DNA of 59,818 bases from positions 1-59,818 of the forward strand of contig VFZU01000021.1 of assembly GCA_016870995.1 (NCBI GenBank), read 5' to 3'. The translations under genes were made by a program, and so were the position numbers. This DNA is from Acidobacteriota bacterium (GTDB lineage Bacteria; Acidobacteriota; Terriglobia; Bryobacterales; Bryobacteraceae). This document shows, one piece after another, positions 8,618 to 18,081 of this stretch. The first letter of the stretch is position 1. Each line of letters starts with the position of its first letter. Below the pieces are notes generated by a model that ran no database searches, had not been told where the DNA came from, and saw only the letters and a program-made list of their open reading frames with translations.

Positions 8618-9189
8618 CCCCAAGCCTCGAACAATCGAACCACTTTCAAATAATCCTCCGGCGTGTCGCAATCCTGCGCCACCGCCTCATCGTCAACATC
8701 AACATAGAGTGCAGGCAATTCAGCCAACACTTGTTTGGCATTCCCATCCCGAGGTGCCCTGAGCAACGCCTCAATCGCCTTGCGATCAATCAGCACAGGG
8801 TGTCCACTATGGCCACTCCACCTGGGCTTCACAACGCTCACATCTGGATGATCAAACAAACTGGCAACCGAAGCCGCAGTCACAGCCGCAAAGTCCACCG
8901 GGCTGAACAACACGCGTTCCGCCCCGCCAGCCGCTTCGAGCCCACGGCGCAAGCTCGAAAACATCCCGATTTCATGCTCCGCATTGAATACCAGCGCTCC
9001 ACTCATATGCGGCAGTGCCGCAGCAATCTCCTCGTGGTGTGCACCAGTCACAATCGATACCCGTTCACAATGCTGAGAGAACAACCCCACCAATCTTTCC
9101 AAGAAAGTTTCAGCCCCGAGTCGCAATAATGCCTTCGGTTGCCCCATGCGGCTCGACGCTCCGCCAGAGAGCACAATCCCATGGGTCAT
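8614..9189 (-). CDS. mocA: MocA-like molybdenum cofactor cytidylyltransferase
   Basis: This 191-residue protein has the nucleotide-binding signature of MobA/MocA enzymes at the N-terminus (LSGGASSRMGQPKALLRLG), a central FSPVDF motif corresponding to the metal-binding PxD, and SGHSGHPVLI in the substrate region. MocA transfers CMP to molybdopterin to make the dinucleotide cofactor used by xanthine-dehydrogenase-family enzymes. Its start overlaps the stop of the XdhC-family gene (ATGA). That pairing supports MocA over the GMP-transferring MobA. The hydroxylase itself is not in the window. Confidence 0.8.
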   Translation of the reverse strand: MTHGIVLSGGASSRMGQPKALLRLGAETFLERLVGLFSQHCERVSIVTGAHHEEIAAALPHMSGALVFNAEHEIGMFSSLRRGLEAAGGAERVLFSPVDFAAVTAASVASLFDHPDVSVVKPRWSGHSGHPVLIDRKAIEALLRAPRDGNAKQVLAELPALYVDVDDEAVAQDCDTPEDYLKVVRLFEAWG

Positions 9190-10022
9190 TTCAAAACAGA
9201 GGCGCTTTCACTAGTAGCAAAGATCCCCTTCGCCACGCTCTTCCATTTCGGGTCTGCCCCACGCCTCACCGCGATCATCTCCGCCGCAACGCTTACCGCG
9301 ATTTCCTCGGGCGTGATCGCCCCGATCTCAAGCCCCATCGGCGCATGAATTCTCTCGAAGCTCTCGCGCGGCAATCCTTCTTTCTCAAACTCCCGCACTA
9401 CCGCGATCACTTTCCTCCGCGAACCAATCATCGAGATGTATCGTGCCTCGGTCGTAATCGCCCAGCGCAAAACTCGCATGTCATCCCGATGGCCTCGCGT
9501 GACGATGATGATGTAAGAGGACGAATTGATCTCAAGCGTACCGAACAGATCCTCGTACTCCGCCGCCATCACCTCATCCACATCGGGAAATCTCTCCCGG
9601 TTCGCAAAGCTCTCCCGGTTGTCGATCACCGTCGTACCGAACCCTGCCATCGAAGACACTTTTGCAAGCGACTTCGAAATATGTCCAGCTCCAAAAATAA
9701 AGGCATGCGGCTGCGGCACAATTGCCTCGATAAACACATTCAACTGTCCTCCGCAAATTAGCCCGTTGTCGTAAGCCGCATCCTGCCCCAGGTTGAAGCT
9801 CAAATGCCGGGGCTTCTCGGTCTCAATCACTTCCCGCGCCGCATTCCAGACTTCCGCCTCGACACACCCGCCACCAATCGTTCCCACAAAGCTGCCATCT
9901 TCCCGCACCAGAATCTTTGCGCTCTCATAACTTGGAATCGAGCCATTCACTTCCACAATCGTCGCCAGCGCACACTTCTGGCCCGCTTTACGCAGTCGAA
10001 CAATCTCTGAGAACAAATCCAT
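9186..10022 (-). CDS. xdhC: XdhC/CoxI-family molybdenum cofactor insertion protein
   Basis: This 278-residue protein has the N-terminal XdhC motif (LATIVEVNGSIPSYESAKILV, then GTIGGGCVEAEVW) and the C-terminal Rossmann domain (AFIFGAGHISKSLAKVSSMAGF, then IGSRRKV and LEIGAITPEEIAVSV). XdhC proteins bind the sulfurated molybdenum cofactor and deliver it to xanthine dehydrogenase, CO dehydrogenase and related enzymes. A GGGC segment near residue 51 holds the cysteine implicated in cofactor binding in this family. It is the first gene of the xdhC-mocA-asmA operon and is divergent from the HAD gene at 10058, with a 35-base gap. Confidence 0.85.
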   Translation of the reverse strand: MDLFSEIVRLRKAGQKCALATIVEVNGSIPSYESAKILVREDGSFVGTIGGGCVEAEVWNAAREVIETEKPRHLSFNLGQDAAYDNGLICGGQLNVFIEAIVPQPHAFIFGAGHISKSLAKVSSMAGFGTTVIDNRESFANRERFPDVDEVMAAEYEDLFGTLEINSSSYIIIVTRGHRDDMRVLRWAITTEARYISMIGSRRKVIAVVREFEKEGLPRESFERIHAPMGLEIGAITPEEIAVSVAAEMIAVRRGADPKWKSVAKGIFATSESASVLK

Positions 10023-10057
10023 GCCATTCTGATTTTAGCCCCCAACTGCGAAATCCT

Positions 10058-10702
10058 GTGAAACCCCAAGCATTCATTTTTGATATGGACGGCGTTCTGG
10101 TCGACTCCATGCCCTTTCATGTCAGGGCCTGGGAACTCTATCTTTCAAAACTCGGGCACGATGCCACCACACTCAATTCCCGCATGCACGGCAAACATAA
10201 CGACGTTTTGCTCAAGGAATTCTTCGGCCCCGACCTCGCACTCGGAGACATCCAGCGCATGGGCGCTGATAAAGAAGCCCTCTATCGCGAACTGATCGCC
10301 GCAGACCTCGACGCGCAACTGATCTCCGGCATTCGCGATTTCCTCACCCTCCATCAGGCCCTTCCCAAAGCCGTCGCATCCAACGCAGAAGCAGCCAACG
10401 TCAACTTCGTCCTCGACTCTGCCAAGCTCCGCCACCACTTCGCTTTCGCCATCGACGGCCAACAAGTCACTCACGGCAAGCCCCACCCCGAGATCTATCT
10501 CAAGGCTGCATCGCTCTTGCAAGTCCCCGCCGAAGCTTGTATCGTCTTTGAAGACTCCCAGGCTGGTATTGACGCCGGTCTTGCCGCAGGAATGTCGGTT
10601 GTCGGCATCAATTTCCATCGGGCCGCCCTCAAGGGTCACGCGGTAGAAGCCGATCATTTCCTTGACCCTCGGCTACACGAATGGATCGCTCAACAACTCT
10701 AA
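10058..10702 (+). CDS. HAD-superfamily phosphatase/beta-phosphoglucomutase-like protein
   Basis: A GTG at 10058 gives a 214-residue protein starting just before the nucleophile motif FDMDGVLVDSM. The frame can be read further upstream, but that stretch overlaps the divergent XdhC gene and does not look like protein. The motifs are complete: the two aspartates of DxD, a cap domain, VASN as motif II, the lysine in THGKPHP as motif III, and EDSQAGIDAGLAAGM as motif IV. This is the subfamily I pattern that includes beta-phosphoglucomutase and sugar phosphatases; the substrate cannot be told. The 3' end overlaps the next gene by 22 bases, suggesting coupling. Confidence 0.85.
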   Translation: MKPQAFIFDMDGVLVDSMPFHVRAWELYLSKLGHDATTLNSRMHGKHNDVLLKEFFGPDLALGDIQRMGADKEALYRELIAADLDAQLISGIRDFLTLHQALPKAVASNAEAANVNFVLDSAKLRHHFAFAIDGQQVTHGKPHPEIYLKAASLLQVPAEACIVFEDSQAGIDAGLAAGMSVVGINFHRAALKGHAVEADHFLDPRLHEWIAQQL

Positions 10703-13032
10703 TTTTCGCCTCCCTCGCTCTTGCCGTGCTCCACGCGCAGGACGCCCCTCCGCCTTCTCCCCCCTACCGCCCGGTCTCTTTGTCAGAAGCCTCGGCGCGC
10801 ATCCAGCCCGACTTTAAGCCAAAGCTAAACCTCGAAATGGTCCGTGTCCGCGGCATTACGATCTCCTCTCTGCTCGAAGCCTCAGATGCCACTTATCTTG
10901 CTATCGCCGACCCCGAAGAACCCTCGCATGGCTTGCTCCTGCTTTACTCCGGAGACAACAAAGAGCGTAAACCCGACCCGTCCACCGTTCCCGCTGGCAC
11001 CATCGTCGAAGTCGACGGCATCGTCAGCCTTCATGCCGGCCAAGCCGTCGTTAAGCCCATCGACATCCGTGTCGTCGGCAAACAGGAAGTCCCCAATCCG
11101 CCCGTCCTCACCCCCGTCTCCGCCGCTTCCTTCGAGCACGAAGGCCTTGTGGTCGTGGTGGAGGGAGAAGTCAATGAGTTCCGCGAAGGTTCCTGGGGAG
11201 ACCTCCTCGATTTTAAGGAAGGCGGCCGCGCCATTCAGGTCTTTCTTCCCCTGCCGAATCGCGGCATGGAGCGCCCGCTTTCTGTCTACAAGCGCGGCGA
11301 CCACATTCGCGTTAAGGGCCTCGTCACCCAGTTCTGCTTGCGGCCGCCTTACAACCAATATTTCCAGCTCATGCTGGCCAACGCCCGTGACATCGAATTG
11401 ACAGACGCCCGGCCCGCCGTACCGCCGCAGATCGTCCCTGCCGCCGTCCTCCTCGTCCTGATCGGCATCACCGCAGCCTGGTACGTGCAGCAGCGCACCA
11501 AATGGCAGCAAAAACTCATTCACCGGTTCATGCAGGCCAGTGAAGAAATCTACTCACTCGGCACGGCCCGCGAAGTCGCTGAAATGCTCCGCAGCAGCCT
11601 CATGGAATTGCTCCCCGTCGAAAGCGTCAGCACTTATCACTACGACCCCGCAAGAAAGGTATTCGATCGTATACCCGATCAAGCCTCCTCCGCTCCGCAT
11701 TCTTTCCACATCGAAGAGTGCTCAACTTCGCTCGAGCACGCCATCGCCAAAAGCGTCCGCGAACGCAATCTCATCAGCGCGAGCGACACCTCCTCGCTCG
11801 ATTCCCCGCCCCCCGCCAATGAAACCCCTCACGCGCTCCTCGTTCTTCCCATGAAGAGCCGCTCGGAGTCTCGCGGCGCCATCGTGCTGACTGCTCCAGT
11901 CGGTAAACAAATTCTCGCCGAAGCGATCCTGCTCGCGGCACAACATCTGGCGAACGACGCCTGCCAGTACTTCGAAAGCCTCGAGCAAACCGCTCTCCGC
12001 GAACAGCAGCATCGCAGCGACAAGCTCGCAGTCGCCGGCCAGTTGATCCACGGTGTCATTACAGAACTAAACACCCCTCTCGAACAGATCCGCGAGCTCA
12101 CCGCCGCGCTGCCAGAATCTGAAGCCGCCGCCATCCACGCGCAGGTCAAGAAGGCCAGCGAGACCGTCCGCCGTGTTGTCGCTGTCGCGCGAGCCGAACA
12201 AATCGATGCCCGCCCCGTGGATCTTCGTTTCCTCCTCCAGCGCCTGATGGAAGATTTTGAGGAAGGCCTCCGTGAAGGCAACATTGAAGCCGACATCAAC
12301 CTTGGGCCTGAAAGCCTCTTTGTCCTTGGCTCCCAGGAACAACTTCTTCAGGTTTTCGAGAACCTGCTTCTGCACGCCAAGGCAGCCGCCATCCATTCGC
12401 TCGAACACGTCTTCACTCTGAACCTGAATCGCATCGGACGCAGTGCCATGATCGAGGTCGAATTCTCTGGCCCCTTTGCCGAAGGCGAAGGTCCCGACTT
12501 CTCTGGTGCCGCCCTCGGCCTTGCCATCACGCGTGGCCTGCTCCAAAGCTACGGCGGCGAACTCCGCTTCAAAACCATCCGCGCCGGCCGCTTCCGTTAC
12601 GACATCGAACTGCCCTCGCTCAACGCGAGCCCTGCCGAAGACTTCGCCACCGCAATTACGCTCTCTCCCCAACGAGGCCTCGTCACGGCTTTGCTGGTCG
12701 AGCCAGACTTCCAAACCCAACGCAAGATGCTTGCCATTTTCGGCGAACTTAGTCATCGCCTCATCCCCGTCGGCAACGTTGAAGAAGCAACCGACCTCGC
12801 GGAAAAAGTTCGCTTTGATATCGTCTTCGCAAGTTCACGCCCCGAGGGCGGTTCCTGGGCAGATCTGTTTCACCGCATCCATCACCGCACGCCGCACTTT
12901 GTTCTGCTCAGCGAAAGCGCTGAAGAACCCATCGGTGACGTCCTCGAAGGAACGGCCTCCTCGGTGCTTCGAAAGCCCATCGAGGAAGCCGATATCATCG
13001 GTCTGCTGGACCGTCTCCACCAACGCTCTTAA
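10681..13032 (+). CDS. Hybrid-histidine-kinase-like protein with degenerate catalytic residues
   Basis: At 783 residues, the protein has a signal peptide (residues 1-19), a periplasmic beta-rich OB-like region (about 50-240), one membrane helix (VPAAVLLVLIGITAAWYV, about 250-268), a GAF-like region (about 285-420), HisKA- and HATPase-like regions (about 445-650) and a receiver-like C-terminus (about 665-780). The scaffold is that of a hybrid sensor kinase, but key positions differ. The H-box reads HGVITELNTPLE, with Thr461 where the phospho-accepting His is expected (a His457 lies four residues earlier). The N-box is NLLLHA instead of NLxxNA, the G1 DxGxG is absent, and the receiver has FASSRPEG without the phospho-accepting Asp. 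The protein is probably a signalling scaffold or pseudokinase. It is coupled to the upstream HAD gene by a 22-base overlap. Confidence 0.75.
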   Translation: MDRSTTLIFASLALAVLHAQDAPPPSPPYRPVSLSEASARIQPDFKPKLNLEMVRVRGITISSLLEASDATYLAIADPEEPSHGLLLLYSGDNKERKPDPSTVPAGTIVEVDGIVSLHAGQAVVKPIDIRVVGKQEVPNPPVLTPVSAASFEHEGLVVVVEGEVNEFREGSWGDLLDFKEGGRAIQVFLPLPNRGMERPLSVYKRGDHIRVKGLVTQFCLRPPYNQYFQLMLANARDIELTDARPAVPPQIVPAAVLLVLIGITAAWYVQQRTKWQQKLIHRFMQASEEIYSLGTAREVAEMLRSSLMELLPVESVSTYHYDPARKVFDRIPDQASSAPHSFHIEECSTSLEHAIAKSVRERNLISASDTSSLDSPPPANETPHALLVLPMKSRSESRGAIVLTAPVGKQILAEAILLAAQHLANDACQYFESLEQTALREQQHRSDKLAVAGQLIHGVITELNTPLEQIRELTAALPESEAAAIHAQVKKASETVRRVVAVARAEQIDARPVDLRFLLQRLMEDFEEGLREGNIEADINLGPESLFVLGSQEQLLQVFENLLLHAKAAAIHSLEHVFTLNLNRIGRSAMIEVEFSGPFAEGEGPDFSGAALGLAITRGLLQSYGGELRFKTIRAGRFRYDIELPSLNASPAEDFATAITLSPQRGLVTALLVEPDFQTQRKMLAIFGELSHRLIPVGNVEEATDLAEKVRFDIVFASSRPEGGSWADLFHRIHHRTPHFVLLSESAEEPIGDVLEGTASSVLRKPIEEADIIGLLDRLHQRS

Positions 13033-13046
13033 GCAAGATCCACTTC

Positions 13047-16000
13047 TTAGAGGAAGAAGCGGATTCCCAATTGCACCATGCGAGAGAAGTTCGCCTGGCT
13101 GTTGATCCTGCCGAATGCAGAGTCGGTGTAGGACGTATTGGGTGCAAAGAACATCGGCGTGTTGGTCAGATTCAGAGCCTCAGCCCGGAATTGAGCCTTG
13201 AATCCCTCACGGATCGTGAAGGTCTTGAAGAGCGAGAAATCCCAATTGATTTGGCCGGGGCCGCGCAGAGAAACCGTGCGGCTGAGGTTGCCGAAAGTAA
13301 ACTGAGGTGCCTGCGAGAAGGCGGCGGGGTTGAACCAGCCGTCGATTCGCTTGGCGAAAGGCGCGTCCGGCGTGGGGCTCATACCCGTTGCGTTGGGACG
13401 CATGTGGTTCGCGCCAATGATGCCGTTGTCATTGGGTTGGGTGATCGTCAGGGGATAGCCCGATTGCATTACGCTGACAGCGTTCATGCTCCAGCCCCCC
13501 ACCAGGAGATCCATCACGCGATTGTTGGCCAGCAACATCTTTCCTTTGCCGAAAGGCAGTTCATAGGTGGTGGAAAGGGAAAGGCGGTTGGGAGCGTGTG
13601 TGGAAGCGAGGCTGTATTCCGCGTCGGGGGCAAACGCGTTTTGAGGCCCGCTGACAGTGCCTGCAAAGACGTTGCCAGTGGACCCATAGCTGGCATCCAT
13701 GTTCTGCGACCTCGTGTAAGTAGCGAGCGCCGTCAAACCACTGCTAAAGCGGCGCTGCACTTTGAAATACGCAGCGTGATACACAGCGAGGTTGGTATCG
13801 GAACGCAGCAACGAGATGGAAGTAAATTGCGGGAAGGGCCGCAAGAGTTGCGAGCGGGTAATCGTCGCCCCACCGACACCAAGCACGCCACCCCGTCCAA
13901 ACATCGGATTGGGCACGGCCTGATTCAAGCTGGAGCCAAGATTGAGAAACCGTGGGTCAAGCTGGTTGATGTTGCGCCCATCCTGAGCGAGTTGCAAGGA
14001 CTTCGAACCGATGTAACCAGAAGCGAACAGGAAGTTGCCTGGCAATTGCCTTTGAAAATCGAACGAGTACTGCTGCACATAGCCAGAACGCGCGTCGATA
14101 TCAGGAATCGAAATGCCCTGGCCAATACCCGTCAGGCCACCTTCAGAGCGCCCCACGGGCTGCAAGAGACCCGTCGGATAAGGGTTGGCCAGCGTCACCG
14201 CAGGAGTCACATTGCCGTCAAATGAAGCCACGATCGGCGTTGATTGCGAATAGCCCAATGCAGATTGGAAGGTGAAGGCAAGCGGCGCCCAGAAGATGCC
14301 GTATCCGCCGCGAATCGCGGTCTTCGAGTTGAGCGCATACGCGACGCCGATCCGTGGAGAGAAGCGATGCAAGTTCGGGTTTCCGGCGTGACGCGGGTAG
14401 TTGCCTTCACGAGCGAACATCACCTGTCCCAGGAGTTTCGGGTCAGAAACCCTGGCCTGTAAGGGGCTGGCTGCATTGGTATCAAAGCCCACAATGAAGT
14501 TGTCATCGCGATCAGCAGGGCCGTTCTCGCGTTCATAGCGGATGCCCATATTCAGGGTCAGCTTGGAATTGATCCGCCAGTCATCCTGGAAAAACAGGCC
14601 ATAGTAGCGCACGAAGTTGTAAAAGTTAGTGGCTAACGTCATGCTGCCGCTGGTCGGCAGGCCCAGCAACATCGTGGCAAGACCCGCGCCCGTACCCTGC
14701 GTGGTGGCGTTGGGCAAGCGGCGCGTAAAGATGTCCGTAAAGCCAAAGCTGCTCGGGCCAATCGCCGGTGTGCCATCGTGCTGAATGATGCGGTAGTCAA
14801 ACCCTGTCTTCAGGCTATGCTTGCCGCGGAACTTCGAAACTGTTGTATTGAAGCTCTTCGAATGATGTACGTTCTGTGAAGTGGTACCGCCACCATATCC
14901 GGCCAAGCCACCGACGCTAATGCTCGGGAAGGCGGTAAACGGAGTCGCGGCGGCTAAAGATGAGGGCAAGCCCAATTCGCGCAAATCAAAGCCAAGGCTG
15001 GTCGGAGTTGAAAAGTTCGGGAAGCGGTTAAAGCCATAACGAACGGCGACCACCAAAGTCGGCGAGGGCGTGAAAGTGGAGTTCACCTGAGTCGCATCCA
15101 CCTTGCGGAACAGCACACTCTGCCCAGGCGTAGCTACGCCACCCCACCATGCATTGGAAGGTTCGCGGCTGCCATAGTGCAGGTAGGAAGCGGAAGCGCG
15201 CCACCAGGAGAACAGTTCATGATCCACCTTCCAGGTGGTCTGATCGGCCCGGTTATAAGCGGCGACGGACGCATCGTAGTTCAACTGGCCATACACATTC
15301 ACTCCCGCGACATTCGGTTGCGGATAGAACGAGGCTATTGCGCGGCCAATCGGAGAGATCTGACTCGCGGGGATGACGTTATTGGCGAACGGCGTGCGCG
15401 GACCAATCGAGGTTATCGAGCGAGGGTCATAAATCAGCTGCTGCGCCGTGCTGCCCGGCACAACCGAGAGTGACTGGGAGAAATCGCCCACCCGCTCCAG
15501 CATCGTCGGTACATTCAAGCGCGTTCCCGCAGCTTCAGTCTGCCGGTAGGCCTCACCCGTGATCCAGAAGAACGTGCGGTTCCGCCCGTCGTACACCTTC
15601 GGAATCCGGATCGGGCCACCAATCGAGCCGCCATAATTGCGGAAGGGTTGATTGATGATAGGCGTCCCTGCGCGATTGGAAAAGAAGTTGTTCGCAAGCC
15701 AAGCAGTCTCGCGCATGTAGCCGAACGCCGAGCCGTGCACTTGATTGGTGCCAGATCGCAGGAAGGTATTAAAAGTGCCTCCCCCTGTACGGCCAACCTC
15801 GGCGTCATAGGAATTCGATTGCACTTTCATGTCCTGCACCGCTTCAAGTGACGGAATGATCACCGCGCGGTTGATCGAGTCCGTGATCGAGATGCCATCA
15901 AGGGTGTAGTTATTGCCCCGCACCGGGCCGCCCGCAATCGAGATCTGCGAAGAACCAGACTGATCCTGCATCCGGTTGAACTTCGGATTGCCAACCTGCA

Positions 16001-16469
16001 CCACAGCCTCGGAGAGCTTGGACAGCATGAATGGATTGCGGCCAAGATTCGGCAGGTCAATCAGTTTCTGCCGGTCAATCGTCTGGCCGCTCGAAACCGA
16101 GGCGATTTCGACTTCGTTCGACTCGCTGGTGACGTTGATCGATTCGCTCACCTGCCCCAGCTCCATCGTAAAGTCGAGCGTCACAGACGCTTGGGTCGCC
16201 ACTTGCACACCCGCCGACTCAGCACGCTTAAAGCCCGGTGCAGTCACCGTGACGCGGTAAGTGGCTGGGGTGAGCGACGAAAGTGTGAATACGCCTTCGG
16301 TGTTCGTTAAGGTACTGCGCTTGATGGCAGTTCCTTCATCGGTGACCACCACAACGGCATCGGCGATGATGGCGCCATTCGGGTCAGTCACCTTTCCGCG
16401 CAAAGCGCCTTGAAACGATTGGCCGCTCATCAGTGCGGCACAAAGAAAGAATAGACAAGCGTATCGCAT
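13047..16469 (-). CDS. TonB-dependent receptor, Oar-like, with carboxypeptidase-regulatory-like domain
   Basis: This is a 1140-residue outer-membrane protein. It has a signal peptide (RYACLFFLCAALMSGQ), a carboxypeptidase-regulatory-like Ig domain (about 20-110, GKVTDPNGAIIADAVVVV), a plug (about 125-225, with LIDLPNLGRNPFMLSKLSE and SGSSQISIAGGPVRGNNYTL), then a beta barrel ending in the aromatic sequence QLGIRFFL. Oar-like receptors in Acidobacteria are thought to import oligosaccharides or other bulky substrates. GGGAG lies just upstream of the ATG. It is closely related to the receptor at 19386-22826, with near-identical plug motifs, and the two flank the SulP and aminotransferase genes. 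No TonB/ExbBD genes are in the window. The gene ends 14 bases from the convergent pseudokinase gene. Confidence 0.9.
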   Translation of the reverse strand: MRYACLFFLCAALMSGQSFQGALRGKVTDPNGAIIADAVVVVTDEGTAIKRSTLTNTEGVFTLSSLTPATYRVTVTAPGFKRAESAGVQVATQASVTLDFTMELGQVSESINVTSESNEVEIASVSSGQTIDRQKLIDLPNLGRNPFMLSKLSEAVVQVGNPKFNRMQDQSGSSQISIAGGPVRGNNYTLDGISITDSINRAVIIPSLEAVQDMKVQSNSYDAEVGRTGGGTFNTFLRSGTNQVHGSAFGYMRETAWLANNFFSNRAGTPIINQPFRNYGGSIGGPIRIPKVYDGRNRTFFWITGEAYRQTEAAGTRLNVPTMLERVGDFSQSLSVVPGSTAQQLIYDPRSITSIGPRTPFANNVIPASQISPIGRAIASFYPQPNVAGVNVYGQLNYDASVAAYNRADQTTWKVDHELFSWWRASASYLHYGSREPSNAWWGGVATPGQSVLFRKVDATQVNSTFTPSPTLVVAVRYGFNRFPNFSTPTSLGFDLRELGLPSSLAAATPFTAFPSISVGGLAGYGGGTTSQNVHHSKSFNTTVSKFRGKHSLKTGFDYRIIQHDGTPAIGPSSFGFTDIFTRRLPNATTQGTGAGLATMLLGLPTSGSMTLATNFYNFVRYYGLFFQDDWRINSKLTLNMGIRYERENGPADRDDNFIVGFDTNAASPLQARVSDPKLLGQVMFAREGNYPRHAGNPNLHRFSPRIGVAYALNSKTAIRGGYGIFWAPLAFTFQSALGYSQSTPIVASFDGNVTPAVTLANPYPTGLLQPVGRSEGGLTGIGQGISIPDIDARSGYVQQYSFDFQRQLPGNFLFASGYIGSKSLQLAQDGRNINQLDPRFLNLGSSLNQAVPNPMFGRGGVLGVGGATITRSQLLRPFPQFTSISLLRSDTNLAVYHAAYFKVQRRFSSGLTALATYTRSQNMDASYGSTGNVFAGTVSGPQNAFAPDAEYSLASTHAPNRLSLSTTYELPFGKGKMLLANNRVMDLLVGGWSMNAVSVMQSGYPLTITQPNDNGIIGANHMRPNATGMSPTPDAPFAKRIDGWFNPAAFSQAPQFTFGNLSRTVSLRGPGQINWDFSLFKTFTIREGFKAQFRAEALNLTNTPMFFAPNTSYTDSAFGRINSQANFSRMVQLGIRFFL

Positions 16470-16707
16470 AAGTTCTCCCGAGTCGGAATTGAATGGACCA
16501 CACGCAACAAAGCGGGTAATTACAACGGAGCTGCGAAGTGCAACACGGCACGAGAACAGTGAAATTACAGGGTCAGCACCGCTTTGGCGCAGCGCACCTG
16601 TTCTATTGAAAGTCGATTCGTTTTGATTTGCTCAAGACGCTGAGCGATAGGTTCGTTGATGGATCCAGATTCGTCCAGGCCCCCTGTTGAGAGGGCGTGA
16701 ACCCGGA

Positions 16708-17994
16708 TCAGTGTGGAGTGACAGCAGCGCCAGTTTCATGCCCATCGGCCGAACTGGGCCGGGCAAGAACCGTGTGATAAAACCAGCGTGCAACATAGAA
16801 TCCGCAGCCAATAGCCACTGCGGCAACTGCATTGACAAGCAACGTCACCAATGCGGTCGACAAGAAAGCTCCCGAGTCAACCAACGTCATGCGGCGCAAC
16901 CGCCGCCAGGTGCCCCACTCAAGCAACGCGATGCCAACATAGGCAGTCACGCCAGCCAAAGCGGGCAGCGGGATCTTCGACACCATGTCCGATCCCAATC
17001 CCAAAAACAGCAATATCATCCCCGCATGCACCAGGTTCGACATCCGCGTCCCGCCGCCGCATCGCACATTTGCGAGCGACCGCGCCGGAATGCCAACGCT
17101 CATCGGCGCGGCAAAGATGCCGCAAACCACATTCGCAATCCCGTAGGCCCCCAGTTCTCCATCCGCATCCGACGGACGCATCGGCCTATGCCTTCCACGG
17201 AAATGCTCCACCACGCGCGAGGTGATCAACAGATTGATACTCGACACCACCGCCAAGCCAAAACCCTCATTCACCAGCGCGAAAACTTCTTGTGGGCTCC
17301 AGGTGAATCCCATGAAAGGCGGGATGTCCAGGTTCAGCTTCCCCACTTCCTTTTCATGCATGTTCAGGAAAACACTTACCGCCACGCTCACCAACACACC
17401 CAAAAGCGGAGCTGGCAGTTTGTTGTTCACCTTGGCAAAGTAGAACGCACAAGCGATCACAATCAAACCCAGCAACAGCGGCTGCCAGTGTGCCGTGCCG
17501 ATGTACAACACCACCATCTTCAACTGAGCCAAAATCGCCGAAGGCCAGGTCACGTCCTTGGGAATCTGAACGCCTAGAATCGTGCGCAATTGATTCACCA
17601 CCATCATGGCCCCGATTCCGCACGAGAACCCCGACACCACCGTCTGCGGAATCTTCGAGATATGCCGTCCCAGCTTGAGCACACTGAAGATCATCATGAA
17701 CACCGCCGCCACCAGCGTCACTTTGGCGCACCCCGCCAAACCCTGCTGCTGCACCGCGGAAACCATAAAGGGAAGAGTAACGGTGGAAGTGCCACCAATC
17801 AGTACGGGGTTACGCCCAAGCAGCGCCGTAAGGGGAGCAGAAATCAGTGAGGTGAACAGACCGTAGATCGGAGGAATGCCCATCAGCGTGGCCATGGCCA
17901 AACCATAGGGCAAAGCAATCAAAGCGGCGATGGCGCCACCAAAGATGTCGCCGCCGAATTGCTTCCAGGAGTAATTGAGCTTCGGGAATTTCAA
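16708..17994 (-). CDS. SulP-family anion transporter without STAS domain
   Basis: The 428-residue product has about ten to twelve hydrophobic segments with SulP signatures near the N-terminus (GGAIAALIALPYGLAMATLMG, IPPIYGLFTS, NPVLIGGTSTVTLPF) and a central PQTVVSGFSCGIGAMM. SulP proteins carry sulfate, bicarbonate or related anions, often with sodium or protons. The usual C-terminal STAS domain is missing: the protein ends shortly after the last membrane segments. The start is a TTG at 17994 preceded by AGGG; no ATG fits better. The substrate cannot be deduced. Confidence 0.85.
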   Translation of the reverse strand: MKFPKLNYSWKQFGGDIFGGAIAALIALPYGLAMATLMGIPPIYGLFTSLISAPLTALLGRNPVLIGGTSTVTLPFMVSAVQQQGLAGCAKVTLVAAVFMMIFSVLKLGRHISKIPQTVVSGFSCGIGAMMVVNQLRTILGVQIPKDVTWPSAILAQLKMVVLYIGTAHWQPLLLGLIVIACAFYFAKVNNKLPAPLLGVLVSVAVSVFLNMHEKEVGKLNLDIPPFMGFTWSPQEVFALVNEGFGLAVVSSINLLITSRVVEHFRGRHRPMRPSDADGELGAYGIANVVCGIFAAPMSVGIPARSLANVRCGGGTRMSNLVHAGMILLFLGLGSDMVSKIPLPALAGVTAYVGIALLEWGTWRRLRRMTLVDSGAFLSTALVTLLVNAVAAVAIGCGFYVARWFYHTVLARPSSADGHETGAAVTPH

Positions 17995-18032
17995 GATCGC
18001 CCTAGAGGGAGGGGGGAAAGTCGGTTAAGGGT

Positions 18033-18061
18033 GGAGCCGTCGCGGACGCGGCAACGGCTCC
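18033..18061 (-). terminator. Hairpin downstream of the aminotransferase gene
   Basis: An 8-bp inverted repeat (GGAGCCGT at 18033-18040 and ACGGCTCC at 18054-18061) lies between the aminotransferase stop and the SulP start. It forms a stable GC stem that could act as a transcription terminator or mRNA-stabilising element for the minus-strand gene. There is only a short, mixed T stretch after it in the transcribed direction, so intrinsic termination would be weak. Confidence 0.4.
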
Positions 18062-18081
18062 CCTCGAAACAGAATCAAAAA

